The position numbers were made by a program, and so were the translations under genes. From assembly GCF_036227325.1 (NCBI RefSeq), contig NZ_CP109467.1, positions 2,728,001-2,792,000 of the forward strand: DNA of 64,000 bases, read 5' to 3'. This document shows, piece by piece, positions 1-7,483 of the stretch (the first letter of the stretch is position 1; each line of letters begins with the position of its first letter). This stretch comes from Streptomyces sp. NBC_01465. GTDB taxonomy: Bacteria; Actinomycetota; Actinomycetes; Streptomycetales; Streptomycetaceae. Below the pieces are notes generated by a model, which had not been told where the DNA came from, did not search any database, and saw nothing but the letters and a program-made list of their open reading frames with translations.

Positions 1-1
1 G

Positions 2-466
2 CTCACCGCCCAACTGGAGTACTACCGGCGACTGTTCAACCTCGGCGGACCCGCACTCTGCGCCGACCCCGTCGAAGCCTTCGCCGGCCTGCCGCCGACG
101 GCGTGGTCCGTCTTCTGGTGGTCCGTGGCCCAGGAGAACCTCCTCCAGGACAAGGACGCGGCCGCCGAGGGGCTGGCCCGGGCGCGGGCGCTCGCCGCGG
201 CCGAAGGGGATCGCCTGGTGGAGTCGTACGCCGTACGCCACCAGGGCGGCCTCCTCTTCTTCGAGAAGGGCGACCACCAGCGCGGCCTCCCCCTCCTGCG
301 CCGCTCGCTTCAGCTGCGCGCGGCCTGCGGGGCGCGGCCCCAAGTGGCGGCCTCCCAGATGACGTTGGCGGAGGCACTGGGCCCGGGCGAGGAGGGTGAC
401 GAGCTGCGCGAGATCGCCGCTGGGACCGCCGAGGAGCTGGGGTTGACCTGGCTCAAGGCCGCCTAG
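2..466 (+). CDS. TPR-like protein, C-terminal part (5' cut by window edge)
   Basis: The reading frame is open from base 2 and ends in TAG at 464-466; the start lies outside the window. The visible 154 residues are helical and Ala/Leu-rich, with repeated helix-turn-helix pairs (for example the stretches around AAEGLARARALAAAEG and HQRGLPLLRRSLQLRAACG) typical of tetratricopeptide repeats. Such C-terminal arrays occur in Streptomyces regulators and in stand-alone scaffold proteins; the DNA-binding or ATPase part, if any, is not visible. It is followed after 3 bp by the stop of a convergent acetyltransferase gene. The specific function cannot be assigned. Confidence 0.7.
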   Translation, partial: LTAQLEYYRRLFNLGGPALCADPVEAFAGLPPTAWSVFWWSVAQENLLQDKDAAAEGLARARALAAAEGDRLVESYAVRHQGGLLFFEKGDHQRGLPLLRRSLQLRAACGARPQVAASQMTLAEALGPGEEGDELREIAAGTAEELGLTWLKAA

Positions 467-469
467 GGA

Positions 470-1000
470 TCAGGCCGGTGCGGCGTAGCAGTGCACCGTC
501 ACCGTCTGGGTCGGGCTCCACTGCTGGTCCACCGTGGCCAGCAGCTCCCAGCCCAGGCGTTCGTACAGGGCCGCCGCCGCGGTGTCGGAGGCCAGGACGT
601 CGAGGACCGGGTGCAGACCGCGCTCGTGCGCGTCCTCCACGGCCCGCGCCATCAGCCGGGCACCGATCCCATGGCCACGCGCCGCCGGCGACACGAACAG
701 GCGGCTGATCACCGCAGTGCGGCCGGCCGAGGCGCCCTCGCGGCGGCCCCACAGCACCGGCGCCGCATCGCCTTCACCGCTGCGGGACAGCCCGATGTGA
801 CCGATCACCTGCCCGTCCAGCTCCGCCACCCAGGCCGCGAGCAGCGAGGGCTGCGCAAGCCAATCGCCGGGCCGCTCGGGCCAGTTCACCGGATAGCCGT
901 CGCCGCCATGGACGTCGGCCAGCACGCGGACGCAGGCATCGAGATCGGCTGCGTCGCGCCGCCTGATGCGGCAGGGCGAGGATTCATTCTGTTGGTTCAC
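470..1000 (-). CDS. GNAT family N-acetyltransferase
   Basis: A 176-residue protein with a single GNAT fold. The acetyl-CoA binding signature is clear: VISRLFVSPAARGHGIGARL (motif A, the R/Q-x-x-G-x-G/A type), followed by ALYERLGWELL (motif B region). The family transfers acetyl from acetyl-CoA to an amine; the substrate cannot be read from sequence. Start chosen as the GTG at 1000 (VNQQNESS); the frame stays open far upstream, but that part is antisense to iolA and lacks protein-like composition. No strong ribosome binding site precedes the GTG, so translation may be leaderless. It is transcribed away from the inositol locus and separated from it by a terminator. Confidence 0.85.
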   Translation of the reverse strand: MNQQNESSPCRIRRRDAADLDACVRVLADVHGGDGYPVNWPERPGDWLAQPSLLAAWVAELDGQVIGHIGLSRSGEGDAAPVLWGRREGASAGRTAVISRLFVSPAARGHGIGARLMARAVEDAHERGLHPVLDVLASDTAAAALYERLGWELLATVDQQWSPTQTVTVHCYAAPA

Positions 1001-1033
1001 CGCAGCATGCAAACACACGTCAGGTGAGCGCGA

Positions 1034-1069
1034 GGCCCGCACGGACGTCGTGTGATGTCCGTACGGGCC
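1034..1069 (-). terminator. Hairpin terminator after iolA
   Basis: Inverted repeat of 13 bp (GGCCCGCACGGAC at 1034-1046 against GTCCGTACGGGCC at 1057-1069, one mismatch) just beyond the iolA stop. No U-tract follows, as is common in Streptomyces. It would end the five-gene inositol operon before the acetyltransferase gene. Confidence 0.7.
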
Positions 1070-1089
1070 GCGGAGAGGAGCAGCAGCGC

Positions 1090-2592
1090 TCAGTGGTTGC
1101 GCGGGAAGCCCAGGTCCACTCCGGCCGCCGCCTCCGACGGGTCCGGCCAGCGCGTGGTGACGACCTTGCCGCGCGTGTAGAAGTGCACGCCGTCGTTGCC
1201 GTAGATGTGGTGGTCGCCGAAGAGCGAGTCCTTCCAGCCTCCGAAGGAGTGGTAGCCGACGGGGACCGGGATCGGGACGTTGACGCCGACCATGCCGGCC
1301 TCGATCTCCAGCTGGAAGCGGCGGGCCGCGCCGCCGTCGCGCGTGAAGATCGCGGTGCCGTTGCCGAAGGGGGACGCGTTGATGAGGGCGACGCCCTCCT
1401 CGTAGGTCTCCGTACGCAGCACGCACAGCACCGGGCCGAAGATCTCGTCGCGGTACGCGTCGGAGTCCGTCGGGACCCGGTCGAGCAGCGAGAGGCCGAT
1501 CCAGTGGCCCTTCTCGTGGCCCTCGACCGTGAAGTCGGTTCCGTCCAGGACGACTTCGGAGCCCTGGGCCGCCGCGCCCGTCACGTACGACGCCACCTTG
1601 TCGCGGTGCGCGGCCGTGATCAGCGGGCCCATCTCGGAGGCCGGGTCGTTGCCGGGGCCGATCTTGATCTTCTCGGCGCGCTCCTTGATCTTCGCGACCA
1701 GTTCGTCCGCAATCGAACCTACCGCGACGACCGCCGAGATCGCCATGCAGCGCTCGCCAGCCGAGCCGTACGCGGCCGAGACCGCGGCGTCCGCCGCAGC
1801 GTCGAGGTCCGCGTCCGGGAGGACCAGCATGTGGTTCTTGGCGCCGCCGAGCGCCTGGACGCGCTTGCCGTTCGCCGAGGCCGTGGTGTGGATGTGGCGG
1901 GCGATGGGCGTCGAGCCGACGAACGAGACAGCGGCCACGTCCGGGTGGGCGAGCAGCGCGTCGACCGCGACCTTGTCGCCGTGCAGGACGTTCAGGACGC
2001 CGTCCGGGAGGCCGGCCTCGGAGGCCAGCTCGGCCAGCTTGACCGCGGCCGAGGGGTCCTTCTCGCTCGGCTTCAGCACGAAGGTGTTGCCGCACGCGAT
2101 GGCGATGGGGAACATCCACATCGGCACCATCGCGGGGAAGTTGAAGGGCGTGATGCCCGCGACGACACCCAGCGACTGGCGGATGGAGGAGACGTCGACC
2201 CGGTTCGAGACCTGGGTGGACAGCTCGCCCTTGAGCTGGGTGGTGATGCCGCAGGCCAGCTCCACGATCTCCAGACCGCGGGCGACCTCGCCCAGCGCGT
2301 CCGAGTGGACCTTGCCGTGCTCGGCGGTGATCAGCGCGGCGATCGCGTCGCGGTTGGCGTCGAGCAACGCGCGGTACTTGAAGAGGACCGTGGTGCGGGC
2401 CGCGAGGGACGACGTGCCCCAGGTGGCGTACGCGGCCTTCGCCGAGGCGACCGCGGCGTCGACGTCCTCGACCGAGGCGAGCGCGACCTGTGTGGTCACC
2501 TCTCCGGTCGCCGGGTCGGTGACCGGGCCCCAGTTGCCCGACGTGCCCTCGACGGTCTTGCCACCGATCCAGTGGTTGACGGTCTTGGTCAT
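1090..2592 (-). CDS. iolA: Methylmalonate-semialdehyde dehydrogenase (CoA-acylating)
   Basis: A 500-residue aldehyde dehydrogenase, the usual length for MmsA/IolA. It converts malonate semialdehyde (last inositol intermediate) or methylmalonate semialdehyde (valine breakdown) with NAD+ and CoA to acetyl-CoA or propionyl-CoA plus CO2. The cofactor region has ITPFNFPAMVPMWMFP (about 147-162) and FVGSTPIA (about 224-231); the catalytic cysteine is Cys282 in GSAGERCMAIS. The start ATG at 2592 has AGGAG six bases upstream. It is the last gene of the leftward inositol operon, 20 bp after iolD, and is followed by a terminator. Its position with iolB/C/D favours the malonate-semialdehyde role, though a shared role in valine catabolism is possible. 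Confidence 0.95.
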   Translation of the reverse strand: MTKTVNHWIGGKTVEGTSGNWGPVTDPATGEVTTQVALASVEDVDAAVASAKAAYATWGTSSLAARTTVLFKYRALLDANRDAIAALITAEHGKVHSDALGEVARGLEIVELACGITTQLKGELSTQVSNRVDVSSIRQSLGVVAGITPFNFPAMVPMWMFPIAIACGNTFVLKPSEKDPSAAVKLAELASEAGLPDGVLNVLHGDKVAVDALLAHPDVAAVSFVGSTPIARHIHTTASANGKRVQALGGAKNHMLVLPDADLDAAADAAVSAAYGSAGERCMAISAVVAVGSIADELVAKIKERAEKIKIGPGNDPASEMGPLITAAHRDKVASYVTGAAAQGSEVVLDGTDFTVEGHEKGHWIGLSLLDRVPTDSDAYRDEIFGPVLCVLRTETYEEGVALINASPFGNGTAIFTRDGGAARRFQLEIEAGMVGVNVPIPVPVGYHSFGGWKDSLFGDHHIYGNDGVHFYTRGKVVTTRWPDPSEAAAGVDLGFPRNH

Positions 2593-2612
2593 AACTAGCT
2601 CCTTACGAACCT

Positions 2613-4448
2613 TCACAGATGGCGGCGTCGGGCGGCGACTTGCCTGTCGTACTCCTCCCGGGCCTTGACCGCCGACGGGCGGGTCGCAGTCTCGGCCACG
2701 GGCACATCCCACCACGCCTGGGCAGGGGGCGGGCCCGACACTGTGTCTGCCGTTTCGGTCTCCACGTAGACACATGTGGGAACGTCCGCCGCCCGAGCCG
2801 TGGCCAGGGCTTCGCGCAGGTCGTGGCGGGTCTTCGCGCGTAGTACGGACATGCCCAGCGAGGCGGCGTTGGCCGCGAGGTCGACGGGGAGCGGATCGCC
2901 GGACGGGAAGCGGTAGGCCGTGCCCAGGCGTTCCGCGCCGACGGACTCCGAGAGGCCGCCGATCGAGGCATAGCCGTGGTTCTGCAGAATCACGATCTTG
3001 ATGGGCAGGCCCTCCTGGACGGCCGTGACGATTTCGGTCGGGTTCATCAGATACGTACCGTCGCCGACCAGCGCCCACACCGGCCGCCCGGGCGCGGCGA
3101 GCTGGACGCCGATCGCGGCGGGGATCTCGTAGCCCATGCAGGAGTAGCCGTACTCGACGTGGTACTGGTCGCGGGAGCGGGTGCGCCACAGCTTGTGGAG
3201 GTCGCCGGGGAGGGACCCTGCGGCGTTGATCAGGATGTCGTCACCGGTCACCAACTCGTCGAGTACGCCCAGAACTTGGGCCTGCGTGGGCCGGGCGCCG
3301 TCCGGACCCGCGTACGCCTCGTCGACCCGCTGCTCCCAGGCCGCCTTCGCGTCCCCGTGCCGCACCTCCACCCGGTGACCTTCCAGCGCGGACGTCAGCG
3401 CTTCCAACCCCGCACGCGCATCCGCGATCAGCGTCTGCCCCGCCATCTTGTGGGCGTCGAAGGGCGCGACATTGAGGTTGAGGAAGCGGACTCCGGGGTG
3501 GGCGAAGAGCGTCGCGGACGCGGTGGTGAAGTCGGAGTACCGGGTGCCGATCCCGATCACCAGGTCGGCCTCGCGGGCGAGTCGGTCGGCGGTGGCCGTC
3601 CCCGTGTGGCCGATCCCGCCGACGTCGGCGGGGTGGTCGTACGGCAGCGAGCCCTTGCCCGCCTGGGTCGAGGTGACCGGGATCCCGGTGGCGTCGGCGA
3701 AGGCGCGCAGGGCGTCCTCGGCGGCGCTGTGGTGGACGCCGCCACCCGCGATCACCAGGGGCCGGCGGGCGGTCCGTACCGCATCGGCCGCGCGGTCGAG
3801 TTCGTACGGCTCCGGGGCCGGCCTGCGCACGTGCCACACCCGGTGCGCGAAGAACTCCTCGGGCCAGTCGTACGCCTCCACCTGCACGTCCTGCGGCAGG
3901 CAGAGCGTGACCGCGCCCGTCTCCGCCGGGTCGGAGAGCACCCGCATCGCGGCGAGCGCGGCGGGGATCAGGGCTTCAGGGCGGGTGATCCGGTCGAAGT
4001 ACTTCGAGACGGGGCGCAGACAGTCGTTGACCGACACATCGCCCGCGTAAGGGACTTCGAGCTGCTGCAGCACCGGGTCGGCGGGGCGGCCCGCGAAGGT
4101 GTCGCCGGGCAGGAGCAGCACGGGAATGTGGTTGATCGTCGCGAGCGCGGCCCCGGTGACCAGATTGGTGGCGCCGGGGCCGATCGAGGTGGTGACGGCG
4201 TGCGCGGAGAGACGGTCGCACTGGCGGGCGTAGCCGACGGCCGCGTGCACCATGGCCTGCTCGTTGCGCCCCTGGTGGTACGGCATGAGGTCGGGCCCCG
4301 CCTCCACCAGCGCCTGGCCGACGCCAGCGACGTTGCCGTGCCCGAAGATGCCCCAGGTGGCGCCGACGAGGCGGTGGCGTACGCCGTCGCGCTCGGTGTA
4401 CTGCGCGGCCAGGAAGGCGATCAGCGCCTGTGCGGTCGTGAGCCTCAC
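2613..4448 (-). CDS. iolD: 3D-(3,5/4)-trihydroxycyclohexane-1,2-dione hydrolase (thiamine-diphosphate enzyme)
   Basis: A 611-residue protein of the acetolactate-synthase fold. IolD hydrolyses the ring of 3D-trihydroxycyclohexane-1,2-dione to 5-deoxy-glucuronate, the committed ring-opening step of myo-inositol breakdown. The N-terminal pyrimidine-binding domain has the conserved Glu in GRNEQAMVHAAVGYAR; the C-terminal diphosphate domain has GDGTYLMNPTEIVTAVQEG and ILQNHGYASIGGL. The GTG start at 4448 overlaps the iolB stop as GTGA, so the two genes are translationally coupled. Family members are normally about 610-640 residues. Position between iolB and iolA supports IolD rather than acetolactate synthase. 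Confidence 0.95.
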   Translation of the reverse strand: MRLTTAQALIAFLAAQYTERDGVRHRLVGATWGIFGHGNVAGVGQALVEAGPDLMPYHQGRNEQAMVHAAVGYARQCDRLSAHAVTTSIGPGATNLVTGAALATINHIPVLLLPGDTFAGRPADPVLQQLEVPYAGDVSVNDCLRPVSKYFDRITRPEALIPAALAAMRVLSDPAETGAVTLCLPQDVQVEAYDWPEEFFAHRVWHVRRPAPEPYELDRAADAVRTARRPLVIAGGGVHHSAAEDALRAFADATGIPVTSTQAGKGSLPYDHPADVGGIGHTGTATADRLAREADLVIGIGTRYSDFTTASATLFAHPGVRFLNLNVAPFDAHKMAGQTLIADARAGLEALTSALEGHRVEVRHGDAKAAWEQRVDEAYAGPDGARPTQAQVLGVLDELVTGDDILINAAGSLPGDLHKLWRTRSRDQYHVEYGYSCMGYEIPAAIGVQLAAPGRPVWALVGDGTYLMNPTEIVTAVQEGLPIKIVILQNHGYASIGGLSESVGAERLGTAYRFPSGDPLPVDLAANAASLGMSVLRAKTRHDLREALATARAADVPTCVYVETETADTVSGPPPAQAWWDVPVAETATRPSAVKAREEYDRQVAARRRHL

Positions 4449-5260
4449 TGATACCCCACTTCGTGGTCCGGGTGAAAACTGATACGCCACTCGCGCTGCT
4501 CGCCCGGACCCGCCATCACGTTCAGGTAGTACATGGTGCGTCCGGGCGGCGCGATGGACGGGCCGTGCCAGCCGTCGGGGATCAACACCGCGTCCCCGGT
4601 GGCGACTTCGGTGAGCAGGTCGGCGCCGCCTTCCCTCGACGGGGAGACGCGCTGGTAGCCGGGGCCGACGCCGCGCCCGAACTCGTAGTAGTAGATCTCC
4701 TCCAGCTCGGACTCCTCGCCCGGTCGCCGCTCGTCGTGCTTGTGGGGCGGGTAGGAGGACCAGTTGCCGCCGGGGGTGAGCACCTCCACGGCGATCAGCC
4801 GGTCGCAGTCGAAGCTGTCGGCGGCGGCGAAGTTGTGCACCGTACGGGCGCAGTTGCCGCTGCCGCGGTGCTCGACGGGTACCTCCGGTGCGGGGCCGTA
4901 GCGGGCGGGGAGTCGTCGCTCGCACTTCGCTCCTGCCAGGGCGAAGCGGCCTCCCGCACCGGAGGCGATCTGGGCATGGGCGTCGCGCGGTACGTACACG
5001 AAGTCGGTGACTCCGTCGAACACACCGGTCCTGCCCCGCAGTTCGAAGATCTCTCCGTCGACGAGGACCGTACAGTGGCCGCGCAACGGCAGCACGATCC
5101 ACTCGCTGTCTCCTGCGGAAAGAAGATGTGAACCTCCGGCGTCCAGTTCGAGCACGCGCAGCGAGGAATGGGTCCAGCCGGCCCGTTCGGGGTCGATGTC
5201 GAGGGTGTACGGGCCGTGGGCGGTGGAGCCCGCCCGTACGTGGAGCTGGTCGTCCTTCAT
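4445..5260 (-). CDS. iolB: 5-deoxy-glucuronate isomerase
   Basis: A 271-residue double-cupin protein of full family length. IolB converts 5-deoxy-D-glucuronate, made by IolD, to 5-dehydro-2-deoxy-D-gluconate, the substrate of IolC. Recognisable parts are the N-terminal GSTAHGPYTLDIDPERAGW, the central NWSSYPPHKHDERRPGEESE segment carrying the metal-binding His/Glu residues, EEIYYYEFGRG, and the second cupin motif with PDGWHGPSIAPPGRTMYYLN. The ATG start lies 9 bp after the stop of the upstream aldolase gene, and the 3' end overlaps iolD by 4 bp. It is cytoplasmic and part of the leftward inositol operon. Confidence 0.96.
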   Translation of the reverse strand: MKDDQLHVRAGSTAHGPYTLDIDPERAGWTHSSLRVLELDAGGSHLLSAGDSEWIVLPLRGHCTVLVDGEIFELRGRTGVFDGVTDFVYVPRDAHAQIASGAGGRFALAGAKCERRLPARYGPAPEVPVEHRGSGNCARTVHNFAAADSFDCDRLIAVEVLTPGGNWSSYPPHKHDERRPGEESELEEIYYYEFGRGVGPGYQRVSPSREGGADLLTEVATGDAVLIPDGWHGPSIAPPGRTMYYLNVMAGPGEQREWRISFHPDHEVGYQ

Positions 5261-5269
5261 GGTCGCCTC

Positions 5270-6154
5270 CTAGAGCAGCCCGACGGCGGTGTCGACGGCC
5301 GTCGCCACGTCCCCGTCACCGGGGTAGAGCAGCGAGCGGCCTGCCACGAGCCCCTGAACTGTGGGGAGTTGGAGCGCCTTGCGCCATTTCTCGTACGTAC
5401 CGTCCTGGTCGCCCCCGGTCTCCCCGCCGAGCAGCACGGCGGGCAGGGTGGAGGTCTCCATGACGCGGGCCATGTCGTCGGGGTCGGCGGTGACGGGGAC
5501 CTTCAGCCAGGTGTACGCGGAGGTGCCGGCGAGTCCCGACGCGATGGCGATGGAAAGGGTGACGGCGTCGGGGGTGAGGTCGTTGCGGAGGGCTCCGTCC
5601 GCGTCGCGCCGGCAGATGAACGGCTCGACGAAGACGGGCAGCCGACGGGCCGCCATGGCGTCGATGGCGCGGGCGGCGGAGTGGAGCGTGGCGAGCGAAC
5701 CGGGGTCGTCGTAGTCGATACGGAGGAGGAGCTTGCCCGCGTCGAAGTTGAGCCGGGAGAGGTCCTCGGGGCGGTGTCCCGTGAACCGGTCGTCGAGCTC
5801 GAAGGAGGCCCCGGCGAGGCCGCCGCGGTTCATGGAGCCCATGACGACCTTGCCCTCCAGGGCGCCCAGGAGGAGGAGGTCGTCGAGGATGTCGGCGGTG
5901 GCGAGAACGCCGTCGACGCCAGGTCTGGAGAGGGCGAGGCAGAGGCGTTCGAGGAGGTCGAGGCGGTTGGCCATGGCGTGCGTGCGGGCGCCCACGGCGA
6001 GGGAGCCGCGGGCGGGATGGTCGGCGGCGACGATCATCAGCCGGCCGCGGTCGCCGAGGAGGGGCCGTCGGGTACGGCGGGCGGCGGCCTCCGCGACGGC
6101 TTCGGGGTGGCGGCTGCGGATGGAGACGAGGTCGGCGACGGAGACGGGGGTCAC
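5270..6154 (-). CDS. Cgl0159-type (beta/alpha)8 aldolase, probable 6-phospho-5-dehydro-2-deoxygluconate aldolase
   Basis: A 294-residue TIM-barrel protein. From memory it matches the actinobacterial Cgl0159 family, related to deoxyribose-phosphate and class I aldolases. In inositol clusters of this type it stands where IolJ would be, so it probably splits the IolC product into dihydroxyacetone phosphate and malonate semialdehyde. Visible segments include MIVAADHPARGSLAVG, GVDGVLATADILDDL, the candidate Schiff-base lysine in YTWLKVPVTADP, and LLGGETGG near the C-terminal phosphate site. The GTG start at 6154 overlaps the iolC stop as GTGA. The cleavage role is inferred from family and context. 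Confidence 0.85.
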   Translation of the reverse strand: MTPVSVADLVSIRSRHPEAVAEAAARRTRRPLLGDRGRLMIVAADHPARGSLAVGARTHAMANRLDLLERLCLALSRPGVDGVLATADILDDLLLLGALEGKVVMGSMNRGGLAGASFELDDRFTGHRPEDLSRLNFDAGKLLLRIDYDDPGSLATLHSAARAIDAMAARRLPVFVEPFICRRDADGALRNDLTPDAVTLSIAIASGLAGTSAYTWLKVPVTADPDDMARVMETSTLPAVLLGGETGGDQDGTYEKWRKALQLPTVQGLVAGRSLLYPGDGDVATAVDTAVGLL

Positions 6155-7362
6155 GGCGTCTGCTGCCCGTCCAGTACGGCTTCCACCTCGGGCGGGAACG
6201 GCATCGCGGAGGAGCAGGCGAGGCGGGAGGCGACGATGGCGCCGGCGGCGTTGGCGTACCGGATCGTGCGGTCGAGGTCCCAGCCGGAGAGGAGCCCATG
6301 GCAGAGCGCCCCGCCGAACGCGTCGCCTGCGCCGAGGCCGTTGACGACTTCTACGGGGACGGGTGGGGCCTCGACGGTGGTGCCGTCGCGGTGGACGGCG
6401 AGGACGCCCTTGGGGCCCTGCTTGACGACGGCCAGTTCGAGGCCGTGGTCGAGGAGGGCGTGGGCGGCGGTGAGAGGGTCGCGCTCGCCGGTGGCGATCT
6501 CTACCTCGTCGATGTTGCCTACGGCGACGGTGGAGTGGGCGAGGGCGGTGGTGTAGTGGGGGCGGGGGTCGTCGTCGCCCCAGAACATGGGCCGCCAGTC
6601 GAGGTCGAAGACGGTTGCGGTACGGGTCGCCTGCGGCGGGCGGGCTTCCCCAATCCCGCCCCTTCCCGAAACTGTGGCTCCCGCCCCAGACCCCGGGCCC
6701 CGGAGAGCGGGGGCTTCGCCCCCTGCACCCCCGTAAGCGACCTTCGGCCGCGTGTCCTCAATCGCCGGACGGGCTTGATTTTCAAGCCCGTCCGGCGATT
6801 GAGGACCGGGGTCCGGGGCGGAGCCCCGGTGGGGGTCTGCGGGGCGGAGCCCCCAGTTTCGGGAAGGGGCGGGGTTGGGGAGAGCTTCCGCCCGTACCTC
6901 AAGCGCAGCCAGCGTCGCCGACCGACTCGGCTCCGCACACAACCCAGTCCCCGTAACCCAGAACACCCGAGCCTCCCGCACCTCCTCCAGATCCAACTCC
7001 CCCTCCCTGATCACCAGATCAGGAGCCGTCGGCTGCCGGTAGAAGTACAGCGGAAACGAGTCCGGCGGAAAAATCTCACAGAAGGTGACCGGCGTCGCAA
7101 GCCCCGACACCTCAGTAACCCACCGGTCATCCACCCCGAACTCCCGCAACGCAGCCCGCAGATACTCCCCGAACGGATCCGCCCCCGTCCGCGTAATGAC
7201 AGCCACCCGCCGCCCCAACCGCGCCGCCGCAACCGCCACATTCGTCGCCGAGCCCCCCAGAAACTTCTGAAAGGTCTCCACCCGCGCCAGCCCGACGCCC
7301 CCCTGGAGCGGATACAGATCCACCCCGATCCGGCCCATCGTGATCAGGTCGTACACCCGCAC
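6151..7362 (-). CDS. iolC: 5-dehydro-2-deoxygluconokinase with in-frame repeat insertion
   Basis: A 403-residue PfkB-family kinase that phosphorylates 5-dehydro-2-deoxygluconate at C6. N-terminal features are GRIGVDLYPLQGGVGLARVETF and FLGGSATNVAVAAARLG; the C-terminal anion-hole motif is GLGAGDAFGGAL with the catalytic Asp near residue 347. Between about residues 160 and 239 there is an 80-residue Pro/Gly/Arg-rich stretch encoded by a palindromic repeat element. Removing it leaves about 323 residues, normal for IolC, and rejoins LAALEVRAEA to RPPQATRTATVFDLDWRP. The frame is intact, so the protein may be active with a surface loop, or impaired. The GTG start has GGGAGGG five bases upstream. 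First gene of the operon. Confidence 0.92.
   Translation of the reverse strand: MRVYDLITMGRIGVDLYPLQGGVGLARVETFQKFLGGSATNVAVAAARLGRRVAVITRTGADPFGEYLRAALREFGVDDRWVTEVSGLATPVTFCEIFPPDSFPLYFYRQPTAPDLVIREGELDLEEVREARVFWVTGTGLCAEPSRSATLAALEVRAEALPNPAPSRNWGLRPADPHRGSAPDPGPQSPDGLENQARPAIEDTRPKVAYGGAGGEAPALRGPGSGAGATVSGRGGIGEARPPQATRTATVFDLDWRPMFWGDDDPRPHYTTALAHSTVAVGNIDEVEIATGERDPLTAAHALLDHGLELAVVKQGPKGVLAVHRDGTTVEAPPVPVEVVNGLGAGDAFGGALCHGLLSGWDLDRTIRYANAAGAIVASRLACSSAMPFPPEVEAVLDGQQTP
6644..6888 (-). repeat. Palindromic repeat element inserted in frame within iolC
   Basis: Outer inverted repeats of 27 bp with one mismatch (6648-6674 and 6854-6880) enclose a perfect 24-bp inverted repeat (6755-6778 and 6782-6805) with a 3-base TTT loop. 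GCTTC occurs at both edges (6644-6648 and 6884-6888), exactly 240 bp apart, which fits a 5-bp target duplication plus 235 bp of element and explains why the frame is kept. From memory, the inner arm (ending CGCCGGACGGGCTTGA) resembles a palindromic repeat common between genes in Streptomyces. It has no transposase gene. No second copy was seen in this window. Confidence 0.85.
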
Positions 7363-7390
7363 ATCCCTCCCTCACCCAGGCTGCCCCCAG

Positions 7391-7419
7391 GTCTAAACCC
7401 CTCCCCCACCCCCTGTCAA
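7391..7419 (-). promoter_or_regulatory. Probable promoter of the iolC operon
   Basis: On the minus strand there is a perfect -35 TTGACA (7414-7419), a 17-base spacer, and TTAGAC (7391-7396) at the -10 position. Transcription would begin about 20-25 bases before the iolC GTG. The element lies directly beside the 7423-7436 palindrome, so a bound repressor would block it. Confidence 0.6.
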
Positions 7420-7422
7420 CGC

Positions 7423-7436
7423 AATGTCCGGACATT
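7423..7436. promoter_or_regulatory. Perfect 14-bp palindrome between divergent iol promoters (candidate operator)
   Basis: AATGTCCGGACATT is a perfect palindrome in the 121-bp divergent space between iolC and the iolE-like gene. It lies 3 bp from the leftward TTGACA (7414-7419) and 11 bp from a rightward TTGACA (7448-7453), so one bound dimer could control both directions. The size and symmetry suit a GntR-, DeoR- or LacI-type repressor; no regulator gene lies beside it in this window. Confidence 0.6.
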
Positions 7437-7483
7437 CGGACCAACCCTTGACACCCCTCCAAGTCCCCCCGCAGCCTGGCCCC

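Noticed and set aside
1024..2598. Long plus-strand frame of 524 codons opposite iolA
   Set aside because: Composition is dominated by Arg/Val/Asp runs from high third-position GC on the real strand, and iolA with its active-site Cys is certain on the minus strand.
6151..7362. iolC as a pseudogene or frameshifted gene
   Set aside because: The insertion is an exact multiple of three and the frame, N-terminal substrate motifs and C-terminal GAGD motif are intact, so it is called a gene with an insertion.
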